64,000 nt of DNA from Chitinophaga niabensis (GTDB lineage Bacteria > Bacteroidota > Bacteroidia > Chitinophagales > Chitinophagaceae): assembly GCF_039545795.1 (NCBI RefSeq), contig NZ_CP154260.1, positions 5,399,001 to 5,463,000 of the forward strand, given 5' to 3'. Within the stretch, counting starts at the first letter, position 1. Every line of letters begins with the position of its first letter. The translations under genes and the position numbers were made by a program. This document shows, piece by piece, positions 35,365-45,798 of the stretch. A model generated the notes under the pieces. The model was given only the letters and a program-made list of their open reading frames with translations, was not told the DNA's origin and did no database searches.

Positions 35365-38244
35365 TTATTTCAATTCTTTTTTCAAGAATATAGCCGTGTG
35401 GCTTTCTTTGCATTTACTTACTTCTTCGGGTGTTCCTGAAGCCAGGATGGTACCACCGCCTTCTCCTCCTTCCGGACCAAGGTCTATCACATAATCCGCT
35501 ACTTTCACTACATCCAGGTTATGCTCTATGACCAGTACAGTATTCCCCCTGTCTACCAGTTTATTCAGCACATTCAGCAGCAGCTGGATATCCTGGAAGT
35601 GTAATCCTGTGGTGGGTTCGTCCAGTATATAAATGGTTTTGCCGGTATCTTTCTTAGACAGTTCGGTGGCCACTTTTACCCGTTGCGCCTCACCACCGGA
35701 GAGGGTTACAGCAGACTGGCCAAGGGTTATATATCCCAAACCTACGTCCTGCAGGGTTTTAATTCTGCGGTAAAGATAGGGCACTGCCTGGAAGAAGTCT
35801 ACTGCTTCTTCTACCGTCATATCCAATACATCGGAAATGGATTTGCCTTTGTACCTGATCTCGAGGGTTTCCCTGTTATACCGGCGGCCATTACATTTTT
35901 CGCAATGTACATATACATCCGGCAGGAAGTTCATTTCTATCACCCTTACACCTGCTCCTTCACAAACATCGCAGCGGCCTCCTTTTACGTTGAAGGAAAA
36001 ACGGCCGGCATTGTAACCCCTGATCTTTGCTTCCGGGATGGCGGTGAATAACTGACGGATCTCTGTAAAGAAGCCGCAATAGGTAGCCGGGTTGCTTCTG
36101 GGCGTGCGGCCGATAGGGCTTTGATCTATCTCTATCACTTTATCCAGTTCCTCCAGGCCTTTGATGCTTTTGTAGGGCATCGGTACCATTTTGGAATCGT
36201 AGGCATGTTTTGACAGGATGGGATATAATGTTTCATTGATGAGGGTGGATTTTCCGCTACCGGAAACACCCGTTACACAAATGAATGTACCCAGGGGTAA
36301 TTTAATGCTGACGTTCTTAAGATTATTGCCGGTAGCACCTTTCAGCTCCAGGAATTTTCCATTTCCTTTGCGGCGCTCTTTGGGAACAGGGATTTCACGG
36401 ATCCCATTCAGGTATCCTGCCGTGGCGGTATCCAGTTTCAGGATCTCGGCCGGTGTGCCCTGTGCTACAATCTGACCTCCATGAATACCAGCGCCGGGGC
36501 CAATATCCACCAGGTGATCTGCATGCAGCATAATATCTTTATCATGTTCTACCACTATCACAGTGTTGCCCATGGCTTTCAGATTGCGCATGGCATCTAT
36601 CAGGCGCATGTTATCTCTCTGGTGCAAACCGATACTGGGTTCATCCAGGATATAAGTGATACCCATCAGTTGGGAACCGATCTGCGTGGCAAGGCGGATA
36701 CGCTGAGATTCTCCCCCACTCAAAGAACGGGTGGGACGGCTGAGTGTGAGATAAGTTAAACCCACATCCAGCAAAAATCCCAGGCGTTCACGGATTTCTT
36801 TCAATACGTCTTTTGCAATTACGTTCTGCTTATTGCTGAGGCGTTTTTCCAGTGTGGCAAACCATTCTGCCAGATGGCTGAGGTTGAGGGCGCCCAGTTC
36901 TGCAATGTTCTTACCATCTACCTTGAACATGAGGCTTTCCTTTTTCAGGCGGGTGCCTTCGCATTCAGGACAAGTACTGAGTTGCATGAAACCTTCTGCC
37001 CAGTTGCGTATAGCATCAGAGGAAGTATCATTGAAATAACGGCGCACCATATTCACCACACCTTCAAATTCGGTGGACAGTGTTTCTGTGCCGTTGCCGT
37101 TCTCATCAAAATCCACATCCACTTCCAGTTTACCGTTTTCATCTCCGAAGAGCAATACGTTCAATGCTTTTTCGGGGATCTTTTCGATGGGTGTGGTTAA
37201 AGCGAACTTATATTTTTTAGCGAGTTGCTGTACCTGTTTGAAAGTAAAAGTATCCCTTGCTTCTCCCAATGGGGCAAGTGCACCATCGTTGATGGATTTA
37301 CTGCGATCGGGCAGCACTTCTTCCATATTGATCTGGTAAATAGTACCGAGACCTTTACAGCGGGGGCATGCGCCGTATGGAGAATTGAAGGAAAAGGTGT
37401 TGGGAGAAGGTTCTTCGTAAGAGATCCCTGTTTCCTCACACATCAGTTGCCGGCTGTATTGCTTTACTTTATTGGAATCATGCTCCATAATGAACATGAG
37501 ACCTTTGCCTAAGGTGAGTGCTTTTTGCACGCTCTGGCTGATACGTACGCGGGCATCGTCCTGTACCTGTATGCGGTCTACTACGAGTTCTATGTCGTGG
37601 ATCTTGTAACGGTCCACCTGCATGCGTTCTTTCAGTTCCAGTATTTCTCCGTCTACCCGTACTTTGAGATAGCCCTGTTTGCGGAGCTGCTCAAACAATT
37701 CCCGGTAATGCCCTTTACGGCCGCGGATAATGGGGGCCAGGATCACGAGTTTCTTTTTGGGGAAGTTAGAGAAAATGTGTGCCATGATCTCTTCTTCGGA
37801 GAAACGCGTCATGCGTTTGCCGGTATTATAGGAAAATGCTTCTCCTGCGCGCGCGTAGAGCAAGCGGAGGAAATCGTAGATCTCTGTGATGGTCCCTACT
37901 GTGGAGCGGGGATTTTTGTTTGTTGTTTTCTGCTCGATAGAAATAACGGGAGAGAGTCCTGTGATCTTGTCCACATCCGGCCTCTCCATATCACCAATGA
38001 ACTGGCGGGCATATGCAGAGAAGCTTTCCATGTAGCGGCGTTGTCCTTCTGCATAAATTGTATCAAATGCGAGGGAAGACTTACCACTGCCGCTGATACC
38101 CGTGATCACCACCAGACTGTTCTTGGGGATCTGGATATCCAGGTTCTTAAGATTATGCTCCCTTGCGCCGTACACTTCGATCATTTCCTCGTTATTAGCC
38201 ACTGGAGCGGGTTTTTCTGCCGTTTTTTGCTTTTGCTTTGCCAT
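35365..38244 (-). CDS. uvrA: Excinuclease ABC subunit A
   Basis: Damage-recognition ATPase of nucleotide excision repair, about 959 aa. Two ABC modules: Walker A GISGSGKSSLAFDT and GVSGSGKSTL; signatures LSGGESQRIRLA and LSGGEAQRVKVA. Zinc fingers CPRCKG...CPECEG region and CDVCEGAGVRVIEMNFLPDVYVHCEKCNG. A TTG start 24 bp upstream is possible; ATG 38244 (MAKQKQK) is preferred. It has no uvrB neighbour, as is common. Confidence 0.97.
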   Translation of the reverse strand: MAKQKQKTAEKPAPVANNEEMIEVYGAREHNLKNLDIQIPKNSLVVITGISGSGKSSLAFDTIYAEGQRRYMESFSAYARQFIGDMERPDVDKITGLSPVISIEQKTTNKNPRSTVGTITEIYDFLRLLYARAGEAFSYNTGKRMTRFSEEEIMAHIFSNFPKKKLVILAPIIRGRKGHYRELFEQLRKQGYLKVRVDGEILELKERMQVDRYKIHDIELVVDRIQVQDDARVRISQSVQKALTLGKGLMFIMEHDSNKVKQYSRQLMCEETGISYEEPSPNTFSFNSPYGACPRCKGLGTIYQINMEEVLPDRSKSINDGALAPLGEARDTFTFKQVQQLAKKYKFALTTPIEKIPEKALNVLLFGDENGKLEVDVDFDENGNGTETLSTEFEGVVNMVRRYFNDTSSDAIRNWAEGFMQLSTCPECEGTRLKKESLMFKVDGKNIAELGALNLSHLAEWFATLEKRLSNKQNVIAKDVLKEIRERLGFLLDVGLTYLTLSRPTRSLSGGESQRIRLATQIGSQLMGITYILDEPSIGLHQRDNMRLIDAMRNLKAMGNTVIVVEHDKDIMLHADHLVDIGPGAGIHGGQIVAQGTPAEILKLDTATAGYLNGIREIPVPKERRKGNGKFLELKGATGNNLKNVSIKLPLGTFICVTGVSGSGKSTLINETLYPILSKHAYDSKMVPMPYKSIKGLEELDKVIEIDQSPIGRTPRSNPATYCGFFTEIRQLFTAIPEAKIRGYNAGRFSFNVKGGRCDVCEGAGVRVIEMNFLPDVYVHCEKCNGRRYNRETLEIRYKGKSISDVLDMTVEEAVDFFQAVPYLYRRIKTLQDVGLGYITLGQSAVTLSGGEAQRVKVATELSKKDTGKTIYILDEPTTGLHFQDIQLLLNVLNKLVDRGNTVLVIEHNLDVVKVADYVIDLGPEGGEGGGTILASGTPEEVSKCKESHTAIFLKKELK

Positions 38245-38441
38245 ATAGTTCCCGAACACGAAATTCAAAATACTAAACTACGCAATTCAGGAATGAATGA
38301 AAAATAAAGAAGGAGGAATGAAAGGAGGGTATTGAGGATCAGGGGGTTAGGGATCTGTTACCTGCTCATTTGAAAAACGGCCGTTGAAGGGAGTGACACA
38401 ACGGCGGCTGAATAAAGAGCTGATGCCGGCTACATAAATTA

Positions 38442-39653
<1,212 letters not shown>

Positions 39654-39716
39654 TATAATTATGTTTTTTTTTGAAAATAAAAACGTAACATGTTGACTAT
39701 CAACAAAAAATAAAAA

Positions 39717-39740
39717 CCGGGCTGAAAAACTCCAGCCCGG
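39717..39740 (-). terminator. Intrinsic terminator after fabF
   Basis: Stem CCGGGCTG / CAGCCCGG; on the minus strand followed by GGTTTTTATTTTTTG. Lies 22 bp after the fabF stop. Confidence 0.85.
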
Positions 39741-39761
39741 CCTAAAATATCTACAAAAAAA

Positions 39762-41024
39762 CTATCCTTTAAACTTCGCAAAAGCGGCAATGGCGTTGTG
39801 GCCACCGAAACCGAAAGTATTGCTGAGCGCTACATTGATCACGCGTTTTTGCGCTTGGCCGAGTGTGAGGTTCAGATCTTCAGGGATACCTTCTCCTAGT
39901 GTTGTGGTATTAATTGTTGGCGGAACGACATCGTCCTGGATGGCTTTTACACAGGCAATGGCTTCAATAGCACCAGCTGCTCCCAACAGGTGACCTGTCA
40001 TGGATTTAGTTGCACTGATATTGATGTTCTTTGCATGGTCGCCAAATAAAGCTTTGATGGCTTTCAATTCGCTTACATCACCCAGTGGTGTGGAAGTTGC
40101 GTGGGCATTGATGTAATCTACATCTGTGATAGAAAGACCTGCATCATCCAGGGCTTCTTTCATTCCCAATTGTGCACCTAAACCTTCAGGATGTGTGGCA
40201 GTGAGGTGATAAGCATCACAGCTCATGGCACCACCTACCATTTCTCCATAGATAGTAGCACCACGTTTCATGGCATGCTCATAATCTTCAAGGATCAATG
40301 CTCCTGCGCCTTCGCCCATTACAAATCCATCACGCTCTGCGTCAAAAGGACGGGAAGCATGCATGGGATCTTCATTACGGGTAGACAATGCTTTGAGGGC
40401 ATTGAAACCTGCAATGCCTGCACGGGTGATCGGTCCTTCGGAACCTCCGGCAACGATCATGTTGGCTTTACCAAGACGAATATAATTGAAGGCATCTACC
40501 AGGGCGCTGTTTGAAGAGGCGCAGGCAGATACGGTACAATAGTTAATACCCATCAGGCCATATTTAATAGCGATCTGCCCTGCAGCGATATCAGAAATAA
40601 GGCGGGGAATAAAGAAGGGGTTGAACTTAGGAACGAAGTTGGCTTGCGCAAACTCAATGATCTGGTCCTCGAAGGTTTGCATACCACCGTTACCGGAAGC
40701 CCAGATCACACCAAACTTAGTGCGGTCTACTGTGTTGAGGTCTACTCCTGAATTTTCAATCGCTTCCTTTGCAACAACCATAGCGTATTGTGTAAAGGTG
40801 TCCATCTTACGCGCTTCCTTCTTTTCAATGAAGGCATCAATATCCAGTCCCTTTAACTCATTGGCAAATTTAGTCTTGAATTCTGTGGGGTCGAACTTTG
40901 TGATAGGGCCCGAGCCACTCATTCCGGCTTTCATGTTATTCCAGAACGTATTTACATCATTACCGATCGGTGTGATAGCTCCCATTCCGGTGATCACGAC
41001 TCTCCTCAGTGTAACAGTACGCAT
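39762..41024 (-). CDS. fabF: Beta-ketoacyl-ACP synthase II
   Basis: Condensing enzyme for fatty-acid chain elongation, 420 aa. Catalytic triad visible: Cys168 in TVSACASSN, His in NAHATSTPLGD and His in MTGHLLGAAG; C-terminal SNTFGFGGHNA. The usual partner acpP is not adjacent in this window. The ATG at 41024 (MRTVTLRRVVITGMG) is preferred over an in-frame TTG 21 bp upstream. Confidence 0.95.
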   Translation of the reverse strand: MRTVTLRRVVITGMGAITPIGNDVNTFWNNMKAGMSGSGPITKFDPTEFKTKFANELKGLDIDAFIEKKEARKMDTFTQYAMVVAKEAIENSGVDLNTVDRTKFGVIWASGNGGMQTFEDQIIEFAQANFVPKFNPFFIPRLISDIAAGQIAIKYGLMGINYCTVSACASSNSALVDAFNYIRLGKANMIVAGGSEGPITRAGIAGFNALKALSTRNEDPMHASRPFDAERDGFVMGEGAGALILEDYEHAMKRGATIYGEMVGGAMSCDAYHLTATHPEGLGAQLGMKEALDDAGLSITDVDYINAHATSTPLGDVSELKAIKALFGDHAKNINISATKSMTGHLLGAAGAIEAIACVKAIQDDVVPPTINTTTLGEGIPEDLNLTLGQAQKRVINVALSNTFGFGGHNAIAAFAKFKG

Positions 41025-41057
41025 AAGATTTACTTTGAATGACAAAAGTTAAGGACG

Positions 41058-41065
41058 CAAAGTTA
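41058..41065 (-). promoter_or_regulatory. Putative -7 box of fabF
   Basis: Minus-strand TAACTTTG is an exact TAnnTTTG match 33 bp before the fabF start. The -33 box is not obvious. Confidence 0.42.
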
Positions 41066-41117
41066 GTTACTTATTATCAGGATTACGCATACGCATGATA
41101 ATAAATTATTATGCACA

Positions 41118-42605
41118 TTAAAATTGCAAATAGATGGGGATCATGGGCTCCAGGGATTTCACTTGTGCAAGGAACCAGATAAAGAGTACCAATACGGCTA
41201 CACTCCCCCATACTGGCAGTTTTCCAAGGCGGAATTCCAGTTTTTGCTCTGCCACATCCGGCAGGAAATGGAGTATATAACCTATGGCCATCAGCAGAAA
41301 TACCTGTGGATATGCGCCTATCAGCTGGAAGAATAAATGTCCCTGGAAGTTAAAAGTTACCTGGTGGATAAGGTCCCAGGCACTACCAAAGGTGGCTGCT
41401 TTAAAGAAGATCCAGCAGAAACAAACTAAATGGAAAGTGAACAGCACACCGCCTATTTTCCAAAGCCTGGCCCTTGCAGGAGTAGCTTTGAACCAGGCAA
41501 TCTTTTTGTTCCATTGCCCCCAGAGTTTGTCTAATCCCAATGCGCCACCATGTACACCTCCCCAGAAAATAAAGTTCCAGCTGGCGCCATGCCAGAAACC
41601 GCCTATCAGCATGGTGAGCATCAGGTTTACATACTGGCGGACCTTTCCTTTGCGATTACCACCTAAGGGTATATAGATGTAATCCCGCAGCCAGGAAGAC
41701 AAAGAGATATGCCAGCGCCGCCAGAATTCAGTGATGGAACTGCTTTTATAAGGTTTATCAAAGTTAGGCGGAATTTTGAATCCCATCCAGCGGGCGATAC
41801 CAATGGCCATATCTGAATACCCGGAGAAATCACAATAGATCACCAATGCATAGGCATACACACCAAACAAACATTCTATGCCCGTATAGCGGGTAGGGTC
41901 ATCAAAGATATATTGTACGTAATTCTGGTAAATAAGGTCCGAGATCACTACTTTCTTAAAGAGCCCTCCCAGTATGAGAAACATACCTTTGCCCACATCT
42001 TCCTGGTTAATATTATAAGGCTGTTTGATCTGGGGAATGAAATCTGCCGCCCGTACAATGGGGCCCATCATCAGTTTGGGGAAGAAGGACAGGAAGAAGA
42101 GATAGTCCATGAAATTATCCACGGGTTTTATCTCCTTTCTGTATACATCTATGGTGTAGCTGAGATTTTCGAAGGTGTAAAAAGAAATGCCGATGGGGAG
42201 TAAAAGGTTCAGCGGGCTGATGTGGCCGTTGCTGACACCATTAATAATATTGATGAAGAAGTCCGTGTACTTAAAATAGAACAGCATACCGATGTTGATA
42301 AGGATGCTTAACCAGAGTAAGATCCTGCGGGTACGTTCTTCTTTTTCAGCGTGAATGCGGTTGCTGAGATAGAAGTCTACAATAGCGGAAAGTATTACCA
42401 GGCCTACGTATGCGCCGCAGGCTTTATAGAAGAAGTATAAAGAGAATAAGGTGAACACCCATACCCTGCCCCTTTCGTTCTTCCTTACCAGCTGATAGCA
42501 GCATAGGAAAGCGGCGAAGAAAAAGAGGAAGAATGCGCTGTTGAACAGAATGGGTTCTTCCGGGTTGTAAAGTACCTGGGCTTTCAGGTTCTCAAAAAAG
42601 GACAT
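41118..42605 (-). CDS. MBOAT-family O-acyltransferase (AlgI/PatA-like)
   Basis: Polytopic membrane acyltransferase, about 495 aa, with at least nine hydrophobic segments. AlgI-type motifs: FLSFFPKLMMGPIVRAADF, WRRWHISLSSWLRDYIYIPLGGNRKG, and the catalytic His in GGFWHGASWNFIFWGGVHG. Such proteins pass acetyl groups across the membrane to SGNH partners that acetylate surface polysaccharide or peptidoglycan. Two SGNH genes precede it in the same operon. Another ATG at 42626 would overlap the upstream gene by 16 bp; both are plausible. Confidence 0.93.
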   Translation of the reverse strand: MSFFENLKAQVLYNPEEPILFNSAFFLFFFAAFLCCYQLVRKNERGRVWVFTLFSLYFFYKACGAYVGLVILSAIVDFYLSNRIHAEKEERTRRILLWLSILINIGMLFYFKYTDFFINIINGVSNGHISPLNLLLPIGISFYTFENLSYTIDVYRKEIKPVDNFMDYLFFLSFFPKLMMGPIVRAADFIPQIKQPYNINQEDVGKGMFLILGGLFKKVVISDLIYQNYVQYIFDDPTRYTGIECLFGVYAYALVIYCDFSGYSDMAIGIARWMGFKIPPNFDKPYKSSSITEFWRRWHISLSSWLRDYIYIPLGGNRKGKVRQYVNLMLTMLIGGFWHGASWNFIFWGGVHGGALGLDKLWGQWNKKIAWFKATPARARLWKIGGVLFTFHLVCFCWIFFKAATFGSAWDLIHQVTFNFQGHLFFQLIGAYPQVFLLMAIGYILHFLPDVAEQKLEFRLGKLPVWGSVAVLVLFIWFLAQVKSLEPMIPIYLQF

Positions 42606-42610
42606 AGGTT

Positions 42611-43747
42611 CTATTTTTGCTGCCATTTCTCCCAGCTGGCTATGATGGCATCATACAATAAGTTGCCTTGCCGGGTATATCCGAATGCGTTAAAATGTAC
42701 ATGGTCCTGGCTCCAGCCGCGGACAAAATTCTTATCTGCTTTCATCACTTCATGAAAATCCCAATACGCAATGCCATTGTCTTTACAGAACTGGATCATC
42801 TCTGCCCTGATCACTGCTACCTGTGGATTCCTGGCGTATGATATGCGGTACCGTGTTTTTCCTTTCTTCTTATAAGGCACCTGTCTTTTCTTCATCATAC
42901 CTGATGGCGGGGTGGTGAAGAGGATAGTTGCTTCAGGTGCGGCTTCTTTGATGGCCCATACTGTTTTATTCATTTCCTGCCTCAATTGAGATGCAGTTAT
43001 TCCGCCAAAGGCTTCATTAGTACCGAGGGAAATAATTACCAGCTGTGGTTTCAGGATCTCCATCTGTGTAGGGATGGTTTGTGCATCCTGGTTGTAATGC
43101 ATAAACTGTGCACCATTGATGCCAATGCTGCTGTATAAAATTCCGGGATTACTGCTGTAGATGATGGCTCCGTAGAATTGTACGTTTGGGGCCGGCAATT
43201 TTATACTGAAGGTGGGTTGCGGGTTGTGAAATCTGATTGTAGCCTGCTGCCCGAAATCGGTGATCTCCTGTATGAATTCTCCATCGCTTACTTCTGCTGT
43301 TCCTTCGCTAAAAAATACTTCAGCTTCGGAGATATCCTTTCCGGTGTAAGTGAGGGTTCCGCTTCCTGTGATGACGATTCCTCCGGGACCGGGCCAGTTT
43401 GAGATATTACGGTCTACGATCCTGTCAGCACTCCATCTCATATTACTGCTCCATTTGTAACCATCCGGACCGTTGGTACCTGCCAGGTTATAAGGGAAAA
43501 CCCAGCCTGTTCCAGCATCCCCGAATTTTTGCTTCAGTTTGTTTGCTACTGCGTTGGGGAGGAAACCTGCCTGCACATGAGAATCTCCTAAGTGCAGGAT
43601 CTTAGCAGCTTCATTACTTTTCAGATGTTCAAAGAAGGGGTACAGGCATGTATCGTTATACAGGAATTTCTGCTGTGCTTTTGCACTGCTGGTTATTATT
43701 ATGATAATGCTTAGTAAAAGTTTACAGCTGCTCCTGTTTATATTCAT
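42611..43747 (-). CDS. Exported SGNH/GDSL-type hydrolase (acyltransferase/esterase)
   Basis: 378 aa with signal peptide (residues 1-24, SSAKAQ). SGNH blocks: LHLGDSHVQAG with nucleophile Ser56, ISLGTNEAFGG (block III, Asn) and SQDHVHFNAFGYTRQG (catalytic Asp-x-x-His). About 130 intervening residues form a beta-rich insertion (VVITGSGTLTYTGKDI...), possibly a carbohydrate-binding domain. Overlaps the upstream SGNH gene by 26 bp and precedes the MBOAT gene by 5 bp, so it probably serves as the periplasmic transferase or an opposing esterase. Confidence 0.9.
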   Translation of the reverse strand: MNINRSSCKLLLSIIIIITSSAKAQQKFLYNDTCLYPFFEHLKSNEAAKILHLGDSHVQAGFLPNAVANKLKQKFGDAGTGWVFPYNLAGTNGPDGYKWSSNMRWSADRIVDRNISNWPGPGGIVITGSGTLTYTGKDISEAEVFFSEGTAEVSDGEFIQEITDFGQQATIRFHNPQPTFSIKLPAPNVQFYGAIIYSSNPGILYSSIGINGAQFMHYNQDAQTIPTQMEILKPQLVIISLGTNEAFGGITASQLRQEMNKTVWAIKEAAPEATILFTTPPSGMMKKRQVPYKKKGKTRYRISYARNPQVAVIRAEMIQFCKDNGIAYWDFHEVMKADKNFVRGWSQDHVHFNAFGYTRQGNLLYDAIIASWEKWQQK

Positions 43748-45065
43748 CCATGATCGCTTTATATAACAGACCGCCTATTTTGGACGCTCCGCGGAAGTTG
43801 AAGTGGGTATAATCTTTATTGGCGTAGGTGGTATCTCCTTCTACCCAGCGAGCCATGGCCCCTTCTCCACCCATCGCAGAGAAAAGGTTCCAATAGGCCA
43901 TACCTCTTGATTCTGCAAAGTTATGCTGGATCTTCATCAATGCTTTTACGCCGGGAGCGGTTACGTACTTACCTTTCTTTTTGTAGGCTTTATCTGCTGT
44001 ACCTACGATGAGGAAGGAAGTGTTGGGAAATAACTGGCGGAGGGAATCCACTACTTTCACCATGGGCCTTTCGTACCAGTCGAATTTTGTATTCTCCGGG
44101 AGGAATAACACATTGGCGCCGTAATGCAGTACAATGAGATCATATGGGCGAACAGACTGCATCTGCATCCACATGTTTTTGCTCAGCTTTCCGAGTTCAA
44201 TACCACTGATGCCGCGGAAGGAATAATTATCGAGGAACACGCCGGCGGGACTTTCAAAACAGGCACCATAAAACAGCGTGCTGGTTTTGAATTGCAGGGT
44301 GAGGGAGTTTTGGGTGGAGTCTGAAATAAATGATTTTGCGTTGAGGCTGTTCTTACCATCCAGGCGAAGGGGTTTATTGTTGATCATCACCTCTCCTCCT
44401 CCTGAACCATATAATAAACTTACTTCTTCAAATGTTTCCTTGTTAGCCGGCTGGTACTTTACCCAACTTTGTGCAGCGGGTAAAAACACGTGACCAGAGA
44501 TACCCAGTTCTGTACCTTTTGGGGGGATGTTCTTAAAATGATAATCCATCCAGTTACCGGAAAAGCTGTGGCGGATGGAGGTACGGAAGCCTGATACCAC
44601 AGAAGTTGCCGGTACAAAACCAACACCCTCTCCTCCGAAATAGTGCTGGAGGCTGTCTCTCAGGTCTTGCGTGATGAGGTCGCCTTCTATCATGGAATCC
44701 CCGAAATAGGCGATGCGTACCTTCTTGCGCTGCCCGGCCCTGAGGGCTTTGAGGGCATTCACGAAAGAACGCATGCCGGAGTTCCGGTCACCGTATTCTA
44801 TGATACCGGGATAGGTGGCATAGTCTATTGGTGGTGCCATGGTAGCGGCGATGGTTGTTGAATCTTTTTGTGCAGCAGCCGGGATGGTTGCTGTTTCCGG
44901 TTCCTGGGTTTCCTCCTCCTTTTTCAGATCCGCCAGGATGTCCAGCGGGCGGGTAGTATGATGGCCAAAAGAAAAAGAGTTATTGATCAATGATAATACC
45001 CCCAAGCAACATAGAGTGCCCAGGACGATCACGAAAGGATAGGGATGTTTATTTCCGGATGACAT
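43722..45065 (-). CDS. Membrane-anchored SGNH/GDSL-type protein
   Basis: 447 aa. N-terminal membrane anchor (PFVIVLGTLCCLGVLSLI), a Glu/Pro/Thr linker, then SGNH domain: IAYFGDSMIEGDL with Ser124, block III-like LHYGANVLFLP and KDYTHFNFRGASKIG with the Asp-x-x-His dyad. An inserted beta domain around 200-260 parallels that of the downstream SGNH protein, so the two are probably paralogues. First SGNH gene of the MBOAT operon; likely the AlgJ/AlgX- or PatB-like partner. Confidence 0.88.
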   Translation of the reverse strand: MSSGNKHPYPFVIVLGTLCCLGVLSLINNSFSFGHHTTRPLDILADLKKEEETQEPETATIPAAAQKDSTTIAATMAPPIDYATYPGIIEYGDRNSGMRSFVNALKALRAGQRKKVRIAYFGDSMIEGDLITQDLRDSLQHYFGGEGVGFVPATSVVSGFRTSIRHSFSGNWMDYHFKNIPPKGTELGISGHVFLPAAQSWVKYQPANKETFEEVSLLYGSGGGEVMINNKPLRLDGKNSLNAKSFISDSTQNSLTLQFKTSTLFYGACFESPAGVFLDNYSFRGISGIELGKLSKNMWMQMQSVRPYDLIVLHYGANVLFLPENTKFDWYERPMVKVVDSLRQLFPNTSFLIVGTADKAYKKKGKYVTAPGVKALMKIQHNFAESRGMAYWNLFSAMGGEGAMARWVEGDTTYANKDYTHFNFRGASKIGGLLYKAIMDEYKQEQL

Positions 45066-45113
45066 ATTTTAACAGCTGCGTGTATACGTTCTCGTACGTA
45101 AAACTTTGCAAAG

Positions 45114-45617
45114 CTATTGTTTTGCAAGATTTAATTCATCATCCAGCTCATATAATTTATAACGTTTAATCATAGCCGTTACCCGGTTTACCCAAACATG
45201 CTCTGCGGTGGAATAACCGGAGGCATTTAATTTGGCGATCCAAACGTTATAATCTTCATTGCCTTTCATGCCGGGATACCATTTACGCTTCTGGATCAGT
45301 TTCACAAAATGCCGGTAAGAGGCGGTGTCTGTCTGATATTCACGATATTTTGAACGATACGTTTCTCCCCGTTTTGCGAGGTTGTTCCTTCCTACGATCC
45401 CAAAATGGTTGCGCAGGAGTTTGGCGTTTCTGCTGGTGCCCGCGCCGGACTCCAGCATGGCAACGCCTAAAATTACACTTGCCGGTATACCGGTTTCTTT
45501 CATCAGGTTAACTGCCACGGGTTCATACTGCTTCAGGTACTTTTTGGGGGCTTTTTGTGCTACCGATACCAGGCTGGAAGCGAGGAGACCGGAAAGCATC
45601 ACTTGTCTTAAAAGCAT
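45114..45617 (-). CDS. Exported glucosaminidase-domain protein
   Basis: 167 aa: signal peptide (1-20, SVAQ) followed by one glucosaminidase (GH73-like) domain with catalytic Glu56 in VAMLESGAG, then NHFGIVGRNN, YREYQTDTASYRHFVKLIQKRKWY and a C-terminal YSTAEHVWVNRVTAMIKRY. It hydrolyses the glycan strand of peptidoglycan. It lies 48 bp upstream of the membrane SGNH gene on the same strand, suggesting that the acylation module may target peptidoglycan, though a separate transcript is possible. Confidence 0.9.
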   Translation of the reverse strand: MLLRQVMLSGLLASSLVSVAQKAPKKYLKQYEPVAVNLMKETGIPASVILGVAMLESGAGTSRNAKLLRNHFGIVGRNNLAKRGETYRSKYREYQTDTASYRHFVKLIQKRKWYPGMKGNEDYNVWIAKLNASGYSTAEHVWVNRVTAMIKRYKLYELDDELNLAKQ

Positions 45618-45662
45618 GCTGTTTCTTTAAGTGGACCAATCGGCACAGGGATTTCACTAACA

Positions 45663-45733
45663 CGGTGTAAAATTAAGTCATTTCGCATACATGGGTTGTT
45701 TTTGATATGTTAATCCGTCATAATTTAACACCG
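45663..45733. promoter_or_regulatory. Distant inverted repeat upstream of the glucosaminidase gene
   Basis: CGGTGTAAAATTA (45663-45675) and TAATTTAACACCG (45721-45733) are inverted repeats with one mismatch, 45 bp apart, in the presumed promoter region of the glucosaminidase gene. Could be a pair of half-sites; weak evidence. Confidence 0.3.
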
Positions 45734-45745
45734 ATCTTAATGAAA

Positions 45746-45777
45746 AAGCGCTGTGATGATCCTTCATCACAGCGCTT
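45746..45777 (-). terminator. Intrinsic terminator after aspS
   Basis: Perfect 14-bp stem AAGCGCTGTGATGA / TCATCACAGCGCTT with a 4-nt loop, followed by a T-run on the minus strand (GCTTTTTCATT), 21 bp past the aspS stop. Confidence 0.9.
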
Positions 45778-45798
45778 AAATATTTGATAATCATCTGA

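Noticed and set aside
37525..38307. 260-codon open frame on the plus strand
   Set aside because: Antisense shadow of the uvrA 5' half.
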